This document shows positions 1 through 9,564 of a stretch of DNA of 64,000 bases, in pieces. The notes under the pieces are model-generated. The model was not told the origin of the DNA, made no database searches, and saw only the letters and a program-made list of their open reading frames with translations. The first letter of the stretch is position 1. The number at the start of each line of letters is the position of its first letter. A program made the translations under genes and the position numbers. Source of the DNA: Vicia villosa (taxonomy: Eukaryota > Streptophyta > Magnoliopsida > Fabales > Fabaceae); NCBI RefSeq assembly GCF_029867415.1, contig NC_081184.1, forward strand, positions 79,768,364 to 79,832,363, read 5' to 3'.

Positions 1-712
1 ACAAATGTTATATTTTGAATTGATATATAAAATATTATTTTAAATTAATATGTTGATTTTGTTATATATTTATGGAGAAAAATTAACTATAATTTTTTAT
101 GTGTAGTTTGTACTATTTCTCGATTAAAATATGTCAAGTGTATTTAAATATCATTTAGAAAGTAAAAATAGGAGGAAATTATACATTTGCCATTTTTTTA
201 TGGAAAATAGTATAAACTACACCTAAAGAATTGTATTTAAGTTTTCTCCTACATTTCTTAACAAGTCTTTCAACAAAAAAAAATGCGGAACGAAAATTTC
301 TTTTAACATATATTACTTGGTGGGAGATAGAGTCAAAATATCTTATGATTTTATTTATAAATGGTTACTAATTAATACTTTTACCAATGTTTTAAAAATC
401 GGACCGGAGATCGATTAAACAAAGCTTCCGATTTAAGGTTTAATTGGTTCAACTGATTAAACTTATGGTTGAATCTTTTATTAAATAAACTAATAATATG
501 AAATTAATTTTTGATAGATATGTCACACATGATCATATGTTCACAACTTTGTCAAATTTTTGTTAAATAGACTAAAAAACAAACAAATTCAAAAAATCAT
601 CGATCGAAGTCCCAGAGGTCCACCATCACCTTCTTCAATCGCAACTCACAAGTATTCCACTAAAAATAGTCCTTCTCAACATACTCTTTGAATATCGTAT
701 GATTTTCTTATA
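1..712. repeat. Diverged AT-rich repeat X1 (copy A, left part)
   Basis: AT-rich noncoding sequence, truncated by the window edge. It is a diverged relative of 15,298-15,947 (X2). Both carry the same series of blocks in the same order, including a shared stretch around ATATGTTGATTTTG and a purine block AGGAGGAAAT. X1 resumes at 12,832 after the solo LTR inserted into it. No TG...CA ends or coding frames were recognised, so the parent element is unknown. Confidence 0.6.
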
Positions 713-717
713 GATGG
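713..717. repeat. Target site duplication GATGG (left)
   Basis: GATGG at 713-717 and again at 12,832-12,836 directly flanks the solo LTR. X2 (15,868 onward) keeps a related uninterrupted sequence, which supports this being an insertion. Confidence 0.9.
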
Positions 718-1308
718 TGTAAACTCGGTTTTTGCGAACTGACTCCTTGCTCTTTTTTCTTTTTTTGATTTTTTTATATTTTTGCAAGAGTCGCCACCGA
801 CTTTTATTTTATCCAAATATATTAGGAAAGGCATAAAAGAACAGAAAAAGACCTTTTGACAGATTTTGGGTTCGGGGGGTTGGTTATACAAAGGGAAGGT
901 TTTAAGCACCCTTTGTATCCATGGTTATCCATGGGCTCTTAATTGCTTAGCTCACTTTTTAAATGCTTTATTGATTTGAAAATAGAAGAAGTGAAGATGG
1001 ACAATAGGTCACATAGGTCTCTGAAGAGTTTCACCGGGAATAATGCCCTTCAAATACCAGATGAAAGTTTTGAAAATAGATGAGAAGTTTTGAAAATACG
1101 TTGTTTGAAAATGAAAGTATTTGAGCAAGCAATTAGGAGTTATCTACTCTCAATTTATAAGATCTTTCCTATGCATTTAATACTTTTCTTAAATGATGGT
1201 ATGAAAAAAAAAAGTAACAAGAGGGAAAACCATAGAGGTGCAAGTGTGCAAAGTGCTTTTTTTTAAGTTTTATCTTGATTATTAATGTTTTAGCTCAAAG
1301 GAAAAAAT

Positions 1309-1694
1309 ATGGTCCAAGTGGACAAAAGGAAGATGACGGAAACATAAAGAATGCGTCCAAATGGACAAAGAAAAAATAGCGGAAGCATAAATAATATGTC
1401 CAAATGGACAAAGAGAAAATAACGGAAACATAAATAATATGTCCAAACGGACAAAGAGAAAATAGCGGAAACATAAATAATATGTCCAAATGGACAAAGA
1501 AAAAATAGCGGAAACATAAATAATATGTCCAAATGGACAAAGAGAAAATAGCGGAAACATAAATAATATGTCCAAATGGACAAAGAAAAAATAGCGGAAA
1601 TATAAGTAATATGCCCAAATGGACAAAGAAAAAATGACAGAAACATAAATAATATGTCCAAATGGACAAAGAGAAAATAACATAAACATAAATA
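1309..1694. repeat. 43-bp tandem repeat, about 9 units
   Basis: The unit contains the short inverted repeat TGTCCAAATGGACA followed by a purine-rich stretch. Spacing of the core is 43 bp (for example 1,398, 1,441, 1,484, 1,527). It lies in the solo LTR. Copy B has about 10 units. Long reading frames here on the minus strand come from the repeat itself, since 43 bp shifts the frame at every unit, and are not genes. Confidence 0.9.
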
Positions 1695-2675
1695 TGATGA
1701 ATGATAAAATAAAGTATAAAAGAAGAAATATAAAGAACAATATAATAAAATACGAAATTTAAAGTTAATTGTTAGTATGTTAGCACGCGAATCATCTTGA
1801 AGCTAGTCAAGTATATCCACGATGTTAGTGAAGATCGATGGTGAGTGAATGATGATCTCGGATTTAAAGTTAATGAAAATTTATCAGAAGCTTGATAGAA
1901 TCATAGCGACTACACGATAAATTTCCAAAAGTCTTAAATCAACTGCATACAATCTCTGTCATATTTGATCTTTTATTCCAATTCGGGACAAAGAAAAAGA
2001 TAAGAAATAATATCAAATAATATACAAAAATAAATATAAAAACAAATTAAAGTTAATTCTTTTTTTTTTTGTGATTTTTCTTGGAATTGATTTTAAGTTA
2101 ATTAACAAGCTAATTAAAATAATAATATAATTAAACTTAACAAGAAAAATATTCTTTTTTATGTCAAGAATTAGATTATAAAAATATAAACCTAAATCTA
2201 AAAGGAAAATATTTTTGGAGTTTTTTGATTGGTTGAAAATAATTAAAAAAGCAATATTTACATAATTACTAATTAATTAAGCAAAATAAATTAATTATGA
2301 AAAGAAATAAAATATTTTTATGTTAAAAATTAAATAAACATTTTATCAACTTAAAACTAAAATTAAAACTTTTTTTTTTGAGAAATTGAAAATATGCATA
2401 AATATGGAGTTTTTAATTCATGAACTCCTAACACTACTACATATTAAAAATTACATTGTGCTTACTATATGATGTCCCAAGAATGGAATAGAGTGATTGA
2501 AATGATTGCAAGTGGCTATTTGAATGAGCCTTGATTTTTTACAAGTTTATTGAAACTTTTGGAAAATATAAAACTTATGCTATGACTTTGGTGTTTGTTG
2601 TTGTGCTCTCCTCTTGTTCCTCCTCTTTTTTTTTCTCCTTTTTTTTTCTCTTCTTGAATGAAGAAAATGAAGTTC

Positions 2676-2683
2676 TATTTATA
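2676..2683 (-). promoter_or_regulatory. Putative TATA box of the solo LTR
   Basis: The minus strand reads GCCTATAAATAG, almost the same context as the TATA box of the intact Ogre LTR (23,608). A second minus-strand TATAAATA lies at 12,199-12,206 and could be an alternative start. Confidence 0.5.
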
Positions 2684-3194
2684 GGCAAATGATTTGATAT
2701 GGAAGCCTTGCAAGTTGGAATTGTCATGATTAATTTTGTGGAAAAAGAATGGAATATTCTTTCAATGAGTGCATTTCTTTAACCATGGTTAAAACACTCA
2801 AGTGTTATTCTCTTCAATCTTGCAATAATATCTTTAAGCATCTTGAATTGGTCTTGATTGGCAACCATAAGCATCTTTGATAATATCTTTGAATTATCTC
2901 ACTTTATTTAAACTTTAAATGAATAAAATTTAATTAAAATGAAATAAAAGTGTCATGAATCATGGATAGGTCGTGGATGCCCTTTAGACATATGGGAATC
3001 AAGATTGAATCACAAAAGAATTGGCCTTTTTGAAAAAGAATCAAGTTTTGGTCATTACTTGTTTTATGCATTTTTCCAAAAAAGGTCAACTTCATAAAGG
3101 CATATCTCCCTCAATTTTGATCCTATGAAAGTGATCTTGTACTTTTTGGAAAGCCCAAGATGTCCTCTACAAGCCACTTTGGAAGCGTTTTTGC

Positions 3195-3199
3195 ATTTG
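3195..3199. repeat. Target site duplication ATTTG of Athila (left)
   Basis: ATTTG precedes the element at 3,195-3,199 and follows it at 10,813-10,817. The empty site is visible in copy B near 54,580, where the host sequence runs through a single ATTTG. Confidence 0.97.
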
Positions 3200-3535
3200 T
3201 GTTAGGGACCAAATAGTACTAATTTTCATATATTTTTTTGGTCTCTTTAACCACTTTTCATTCAATAATCACACTTTTATTCGTACAATTTAATAATTTT
3301 GCAATTTTGTTAAGTTTTAGTTCATTTGAATTGTTATTTCACATGTTTGTTAGTTTTGTAGTGCTTTAATTAGGTTTGAAGCTCATGGAAGCAAAGAGGA
3401 ATTACTTGAAGACTTGGAATAGCAAAAGAAGTGCTGATGAAGCCTGTTTGCCCCGCAAACATCCTTTGCCCCGCCAACTGATTGATGCTGAACAAGTCCA
3501 ATTTTGAAGTGAAACTGATGTGGCAAAAGATTCCC

Positions 3536-3588
3536 TGTTTGCCCCGCAAACATTGTTTGCCCCGCAAACATTGTTTGCCCCGCAAACA
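3536..3588. repeat. Tandem palindromes in the 5' LTR
   Basis: Three copies of TGTTTGCCCCGCAAACA at an 18-bp period (starts 3,536, 3,554 and 3,572). Each can fold into a 7-bp stem with a CCC loop. Another copy lies at 3,445, followed by a degenerate one. Confidence 0.95.
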
Positions 3589-3693
3589 GTGCGCTGCAGA
3601 ATTTGTTCTTTTATTTGGTTGCCACTTGTCATGAGAAAGGGTTTATCTTTTGAAGATTAAAAGTTAGTACGAATTAGGGGTTATTGTAGGGAG

Positions 3694-3700
3694 ATAAAAA
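3694..3700 (+). promoter_or_regulatory. Putative TATA box of the Athila LTR
   Basis: ATAAAAA in the context GGAGATAAAAAGGGG, followed by a pyrimidine-containing region and the rest of the LTR. Position within the LTR is plausible for the U3/R border, but no transcript evidence is available. The same site occurs in the 3' LTR near 10,041. Confidence 0.4.
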
Positions 3701-4468
3701 GGGGAAATAGAACTTTCTATTCTATTGTACACCACACATTGAGATTAGGGTTTTGGAGAGAAAAGTTGGCACCTTTGTGAGAGATTGATGCTCATAGCTT
3801 CTTCTTCATTGTTCTTGTTGTCAACCATGGTGATGAGTAGCTAAATCCCACTTTGGCAAGATTGGAGGTAGTAGCTATTCTTGTTAACTATGTATTTCCT
3901 CTAACACTTTTGTATGAACTTCATTAGTATTGAAATGGATGAATGTTGTTGTGTTATATTTCATATTTAGATTTGATTTATGATTGAGAAATATATTTCA
4001 AGTCTTGTTCTACAACATTTTATCAAGTAGTGGATAAATGCTAGAGATAGATTTATTTGCCACTTTTCTATTTGTATCAATCAATCAAGCTTAATGTATT
4101 GATAGTTAGAGTGAGAGATCATCTAAAGATTAATATATTAACTTTCACAACCTTGTTTAGACATAAACATTGTTCAGAGGATACTAGAACATTTTCATTG
4201 TTATTGAAGTTATGCATTAGTTGTTAAAGTCACATAGAAGATAGGAATAGTGAAACCAAAACCAATCTTGTCAATCTTTTATTATTGAAACAAGTTTTAT
4301 TCTATTGTCTTATAATTGTCTTAATTAGAACAAATAGCTTTTCAAAACAAAACAACTTTGTTATCTTTCGAACTTAAAATAATTGTAACTATAGAACGGC
4401 GGTAATATCACCCAATCTCTGTGGATACGATTTAAAAATATTTGCCTTGAATATACTATTCAACAAAT

Positions 4469-4487
4469 TGGCGCCGTTGCCGGGGAT
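4469..4487 (+). other. Primer binding site, tRNA-Asp type
   Basis: TGGCGCCGTTGCCGGGGAT begins three bases after the LTR. It is complementary to the 3' end of plant tRNA-Asp including the CCA tail, so it would prime minus-strand DNA synthesis. Confidence 0.88.
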
Positions 4488-4597
4488 TGGCGTTTGATAT
4501 TGCAAGCATTGCAATAGTTCATTGTTTTAAGTTTTGTTACTTTATTAATATTACTCTTGCGTTTCACTTGGTTTGCTAGTTTTGTAGATTTTTGTGT

Positions 4598-7243
4598 ATG
4601 CGAGAAAAAGCTTCCGAAGAGCAATTTCATTTTGATCCCGAAATTGAAAGAACACTCCGAAAGCTCAATAGCAAGACACGAAGAAGAAGGAAGTTAGCCC
4701 AAGAGAAGCGACAAAGAGAAGAGGCATCTACTTCTTCTAACAATCACATTGAAGAAGTAGTTGTAGAGACTTTTGAAGGAGACATGGCGGGTGTTGTTCC
4801 AACCGAAATGTCCGCCAATAGTCCAAGACGTACCGCCCAATTTGCACGCAATGCTCAAGGAGGAGCAAATACGGAAATGAAGACCGGAATCCTCCAACTT
4901 GTTTATGCAAATCCATTCACCGGAATGGATCATGAGGATCCTTTCACACATCTCACCAAATTTTATGAGATTGCGGGTTCAACGGGAGTCGATGCGGCCA
5001 ATGAAGAATCATTGTTCAAGAGACTATTTCCACACTCATTACTTGGGAAAGCCAAAGAATGGTATCTTGATCAATTACCAAATGTGATGACGGATTGGAA
5101 TCTATTGGAAGAAAAATTTTTAGAACGATATTTTCCTCAATCCCGATTCATGGAGGCCAAAACGGCAATTGCGGTTTTCAATCAAGGAAGCAACGAGTCT
5201 TTAAATGATGCTTGGGAAAGATTCAAATCCATGCTTAGAAAATGCAAGGGTCATGGTTTTTATGATCTCACACAAATTCACATCTTCCGCAATGGACTTC
5301 AACCGGTGCACAAAACGCTTTTGGATGCTACCGCGGGTGGTTCTCTTATGTCCAAAAGTGTGGAGGAAGCAATCACTATTATCGATCGAATGGCACTCAA
5401 TGATCGACAAAGTCAACATGATCGAAGTCCTTCACAAAGGAAACCGGGAGTTCTTGAATTGAACACCAATGATGCCATCGTTGCGCAAAACAAGCTTCTT
5501 TCACATCAAGTGGAGTTACTCACCCAACAAATAACCAAACTACCGCAGCAAATGAAAGAGATTCAAGGATCTCAAACTAGGCACAATGTGGCAGCTTGTG
5601 AACTTTGTAATGGAGATCATCTGACTGGTTTTTGTCCTCCTCCCGATGGTGAAGAAGTGAATTATGTCAACAATCAAAACCAAGGGTATCAAAGGCAACC
5701 TCCACCTCACAACAATCCTTACCAAAGAAACAACCAAGGAATCCAACCTTCAAGATTCGGCAATCAACACTATCAACATCAAAGTCCTTATCAAAGTTCA
5801 AACCCACAAGGCCAAGGTCAACAATCTCAAGGTGGGAGCTCAAAAATGGAAGACACTCTTATACAATTCATGCAAGCATCCATGGCTAACCAAAGGAGCA
5901 ATGAAGCGGCCATAAAGAATTTAGAAAATCAAGTGGGTCAACTTGCAAAGCAATTGTCCGAGCAACAACCGGGAGCATATTTTTCCGCCAACACCCAAAC
6001 CAATCCAAAGGAGCATTGCAAAGCCATTGTTACAAGAAGTGGGAAAGAGGTGAATAGTGGTGTAAATGAAGAGGTTATAGTGGAAGATGAGGAGGAAGTA
6101 ATAGTTGAAGATGAAGAGGATGAAGTGATAGTTGAAAATGAGGGAGAAAAGAGTGAGGAGAGAGTGGAGGAAGAAATAGTGGAAAAAGAGCAAGAAGAAA
6201 AAGAAGAAAGAGAGAAAAATGACAAAAAAGTGAAGAGGAATAAAAAGAGAAATGAGAATGTGAGCACAATTCCTCTCCAACATCTACCTTACCCGCATGT
6301 GCAATCAAGGAAGGAAGACGCAAGGCGCTACGCTCGATTTATGGATATATTTAAACAGCTTCACATAAATATTCCATTTTCCGAAGCATTGGAGAAAATG
6401 CCCAAGTATGCCAAATTCATGAAGAAGATGCTCACAAAGAAAAATAAGTGCACGGATAAAGAGACAGTTGTGCTTGATGCTCATTGTAGTGCAATTATTA
6501 AAAAAACTCTCCCAAGAAAGGAAGCCGATCCGGGACAAGTCATTTTACCGATCACCATTGGAGGTAACTACATTAGTAATGGTTTGGTTGATTTGGGGTC
6601 TAGCATCAATTTAATACCTTTATCCGTTGTCAAGAGATTGGGGAACATTGAGATGAAACACACCAGGATAACTTTACAACTAGCCGATAAGTCTATCATT
6701 TCACCATATGGAGTTGTACAAGACATGCTGGTAAAGGTGGACAAATTTTTGTTCCCGGTTGATTTTGTGGTAGTCGACATGGAGGAGGATCATGATGTGC
6801 CATTAATACTTGGAAGACCATTCATGAAGACCACCCGAATGATGATTGATATAGATGATGGGATTATGAAAGTAAGGGTACAAGATAAAGAGGTAATTTT
6901 TACTCTTTTTGAGTCTATGAAGCCTCCTAAGGATGAACATGACAACTTCCGAGTTGATGATGAAAAAGGAGAAATCATTGAGGTGGATAATCAATTTCAC
7001 AAGGACAAGGACAAGGTAAATCATGAGGGGAAGACTCATCACAAAAACTTTAAAGTTGGACAAATGGTGCTTGTGTGCAATTCAAGACTCAAGGTGTTTC
7101 CTAGCAAGTTAAATTCAAAGTGGTCGGGGCCATTTGTTGTGAAAGAGGTGCGAAATTATGGATCCATTGTGGTGGAGGACCCTAAAACACAAGAAAGCTG
7201 GACTGTAAAGGAACAAAGACTCAAAGGCTACCACGATGGATAA
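4598..7243 (+). CDS. Gag-protease fused to integrase C-terminus (Athila)
   Basis: An 881-residue retrotransposon polyprotein. I start it at the ATG at 4,598, because the upstream frame opens only with a TTG codon. Residues about 105-290 are a retrotransposon Gag domain (LLGKAKEWYLDQLP and FKSMLRKCKGHG motifs). A zinc-knuckle-like CELCNGDHLTGFC (C-X2-C-X3-H-X4-C) follows. Then come a strongly acidic Glu/Val/Asp repeat segment around 485-550 and an aspartic protease with DLGSSINLIP (Asp665) and the LILGRPF flap-side motif. After about residue 800 the frame passes straight into the integrase tail (FKVGQMVLV...KWSGPF), which in full Athila polyproteins comes after RT, RNase H and the integrase core. 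Those are missing without loss of frame. It could still make particles and process them, but not reverse transcribe or integrate by itself. The family assignment is by motif memory. Confidence 0.9.
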   Translation: MREKASEEQFHFDPEIERTLRKLNSKTRRRRKLAQEKRQREEASTSSNNHIEEVVVETFEGDMAGVVPTEMSANSPRRTAQFARNAQGGANTEMKTGILQLVYANPFTGMDHEDPFTHLTKFYEIAGSTGVDAANEESLFKRLFPHSLLGKAKEWYLDQLPNVMTDWNLLEEKFLERYFPQSRFMEAKTAIAVFNQGSNESLNDAWERFKSMLRKCKGHGFYDLTQIHIFRNGLQPVHKTLLDATAGGSLMSKSVEEAITIIDRMALNDRQSQHDRSPSQRKPGVLELNTNDAIVAQNKLLSHQVELLTQQITKLPQQMKEIQGSQTRHNVAACELCNGDHLTGFCPPPDGEEVNYVNNQNQGYQRQPPPHNNPYQRNNQGIQPSRFGNQHYQHQSPYQSSNPQGQGQQSQGGSSKMEDTLIQFMQASMANQRSNEAAIKNLENQVGQLAKQLSEQQPGAYFSANTQTNPKEHCKAIVTRSGKEVNSGVNEEVIVEDEEEVIVEDEEDEVIVENEGEKSEERVEEEIVEKEQEEKEEREKNDKKVKRNKKRNENVSTIPLQHLPYPHVQSRKEDARRYARFMDIFKQLHINIPFSEALEKMPKYAKFMKKMLTKKNKCTDKETVVLDAHCSAIIKKTLPRKEADPGQVILPITIGGNYISNGLVDLGSSINLIPLSVVKRLGNIEMKHTRITLQLADKSIISPYGVVQDMLVKVDKFLFPVDFVVVDMEEDHDVPLILGRPFMKTTRMMIDIDDGIMKVRVQDKEVIFTLFESMKPPKDEHDNFRVDDEKGEIIEVDNQFHKDKDKVNHEGKTHHKNFKVGQMVLVCNSRLKVFPSKLNSKWSGPFVVKEVRNYGSIVVEDPKTQESWTVKEQRLKGYHDG

Positions 7244-7440
7244 GCAAGCCGCGATGGTGTGTCATTTCGCTCGTCAAGCCTTGATGCATCATCAAACCGT
7301 CGAGCTCGAACGACGTTAAACAAAGCGCTTGTTGGGAGGCAACCCAACGTCGTAAGTGAATTCTATTATGCTTTTTGAGTTTTTTTTTTCAAAGTTATTT
7401 AGTAACTGTTTTTGAAAGGAAGTGAAGGATTAGTGTAAAA
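7244..7440 (+). other. Conserved segment after the Athila reading frame
   Basis: Noncoding. It includes the sequence around GCGCTTGTTGGGAGGCAACC (7,325-7,348), which is conserved just downstream of pol in Athila-type elements. GTTGGG (7,331-7,336) and CCCAAC (7,343-7,348) can form a small hairpin. Its role is unknown. Confidence 0.5.
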
Positions 7441-7466
7441 TTTGGCAATTTTTAAAAATTTAAGTC

Positions 7467-7751
7467 TGTTTGCCCCGCAAACATTGTTTGCCCCGCAAAC
7501 AGAGCACAAACAGAGAACAAGCCAATTTTACAAAGAAAAATTCTCCTGTTTGCCCCGCAAACAGGTGTTTGCCCCGCAAACAGGTGTTTGCCCCGCAAAC
7601 AGGTCAGCCAATTTTGAAAAAGAAATTTTCATCAGTGATTGCCCCGCAAACACTGTTTGCCCCGCAAACAGAGCACAAACAGTGAGTAAGCCAATTTTAC
7701 AAAGAAATTTTTTCTTGTTTGCCCCGCGAACAGGTGTTTGCCCCGCAAACA
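7467..7751. repeat. Cluster of 17-bp palindromes in the Athila 3' region
   Basis: About nine copies of TGTTTGCCCCGCAAACA or close variants, at 7,467, 7,485, 7,547, 7,566, 7,585, 7,636 (variant), 7,654, 7,716 (variant) and 7,735. Part of the cluster is a larger direct duplication: 7,500-7,580 recurs at 7,669-7,750, offset 169 bp. The same palindrome fills the LTRs. Frames through this cluster are repeat artefacts. Confidence 0.93.
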
Positions 7752-7920
7752 CTTCAGTACAAAAAATTTCCTCTTTCAAAAAAAAAAAAGCTTTTAATTT
7801 AACCTAGTTTTTTTTTATTTTTATCTTTTATTTTACTTCTCTCCTCTCACTCTACCGCTCTCGTCCTCACTAAACTCATCTCCCATTCTAATACCCTATC
7901 TTCACCCACATTCCTTGGAA

Positions 7921-8071
7921 GCAGAGTATGATGCATACGCAAATTGGCCTGTGGGCAGGCCACTTTTCATGGGGGGGGGGGGGTGCAGGAGACAACGATA
8001 CCGAAAATGAGGACGATACAATGGAGGATGTGATCGGGACAGTTGGTGGTGGTGATGAAGAAGAGGATTGA
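7921..8071 (+). pseudogene. Remnant C-terminus of an Athila downstream ORF
   Basis: A short stretch that reads as an acidic tail (ending DEEED and a TGA at 8,069-8,071), preceded by a segment with the motif NWPVGRP. The two parts are in different frames, separated by a run of 13 G at 7,971-7,983. No start codon or upstream coding part remains. It resembles the end of the extra ORF that lies 3' of pol in Athila elements (sometimes called env-like). The identification is tentative and nothing functional is left. Confidence 0.4.
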
Positions 8072-9550
8072 AGTGGTGTTGTAGGATTTTTTTTTTAGTT
8101 TATTTTTATTTTTATTTTAGTCTTAATTCTGTTTTGTTTTATTTATTTATGGTTTCACTTTTTGGTTTTTAATTATGTACTTTATGGTGGCTCTCGTTTC
8201 ACCATTTGAACATCTTTAAAATTGCATTTGTTAGTATTGTAGTTTAATTGTGTGTTTTGGTGGAAAGTGATTAGCCCAACTTTTCCAATTTCTGTTTTGT
8301 TAATTGTTCTTGTACAAAGGAAGCTTGAGGAATCAATTGGCACGGACAAGAGTTGATGTTGTGAACACTTCGAGTGGCAATGATGAGAAGCGGTATCAAG
8401 AAAAATTAAGGTACACTTTATCGCTCACTAGAATTAACATGGTTAGTTGATGGTGTGTGCAAACTGCTTAGCATAAATTCCTTGAGTCACATGTCAGTTT
8501 TGAATCAAAATTTAGAACTTAGCTAAGTGAGGAAACTTTCCATTGTACATTAAATGCGGGATACCGGAATTTATTTCAACTCATTTTTATCATGTTAAAC
8601 CATGCATATTTCTTGTTTGTGAAAAGTGTGAAAGTGATAGAGGCATTGTTTGAATTTGAGAAAAACCACTTGACCAAAAAGTTAGATCAATTAACCTTGT
8701 GAGGAGTGAATCTTAGTCAACCCCTTTGAGCTTATTAGGATTCATGTGATTATTGAAAATATTTTGTATGTGAATCCTAAATTTTTGTTCTTTCATTAAA
8801 ACCTTCAACCGCAATGGTTGCAATTTTGTCTTGTGCCTATGTCTATGTAGGGAGCATTGTTGTATCTAATATGGTTTGAATCCTAAAGTTGGGGAGAGTT
8901 GATTGAAAAACAAATGAAAAGTTGTACTTAGGAGTTTTGTGGTAATAAGAAAAGAACAACACATTTTGAAATTATGGGGCAAGAAAAAGAAAAAAAATCG
9001 TTCCCATTATGTGTTGTTGAAGAATAATGAAAAAAAAAAAAGAAAAAGAAAAAGAAAAGAAAGAAAAGGGGATTCAAGCAAGTGTTTTTGTTAAATGAAT
9101 TGATAGGAATGCTCCCTTAGGATAGGCATTTTTGTTTAATTTCCCTTTAATAAAATCCTTTCTTTGTAACCCAAACCACATTACAACCTATAAAAGCCCT
9201 CTTGATTCTCACTTTGCACATAATTTTGAACTTGTTGTGGTGAAAGCATGATTTGAGTTGTTGTTGTTTTAAATGCCCGGATGAGTGAAAGTGAACCCTC
9301 TTGTATTCATCATTACTTTGATGTGTGTGTAGGTTGATTCAATTTTGACATGTCTCTTTTGGAATTTCTTGATAATAATTTGCACCTTGCCATCATTCTT
9401 TCTCATGCTTTGTTTTAGCATTGTGGTGAGTGTACTTTGGAAAGACTTATACTTTTGAGCCACTTGAGTGTTCGATTACCTTGCCATCATTCTCTTGTGC
9501 ATTGCTCTTGCTACTCTTGTGAATTTTTGTTTAGGGACAAACAAAATGGT
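8072..9550 (+). other. Athila 3' untranslated region
   Basis: No gene seen. Mostly T-rich noncoding sequence with an A/G-rich low-complexity stretch around 8,985-9,070. Confidence 0.7.
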
Positions 9551-9564
9551 AAGTTGGGGAGAGT
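9551..9564 (+). other. Athila polypurine tract
   Basis: AAGTTGGGGAGAGT lies directly before the 3' LTR and would prime plus-strand synthesis. The form TTGGGGAGAG is usual for this lineage. Confidence 0.85.

Larger units (their letters stand above)
3200..4465 (+). repeat. Athila 5' LTR
   Basis: 1,266 bp, beginning TGTTAGGGACC and ending ATTCAACA. It contains one isolated and three tandem copies of the palindrome TGTTTGCCCCGCAAACA (3,445-3,461; 3,536-3,588). The 3' LTR has one tandem copy fewer, which accounts for the 18-bp length difference. Confidence 0.96.

Noticed and set aside
1282..1740. Three overlapping minus-strand frames of 120-160 codons
   Set aside because: They come from the 43-bp repeat in an LTR; the same hydrophobic pattern appears in every frame.
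4592..4597. Upstream start for the Athila ORF
   Set aside because: It begins with TTG; the first ATG is at 4,598.
5921..6323. Three minus-strand frames rich in Ser, Leu and Phe opposite the Athila ORF
   Set aside because: Shadows of the purine-rich acidic linker of the real + strand frame.
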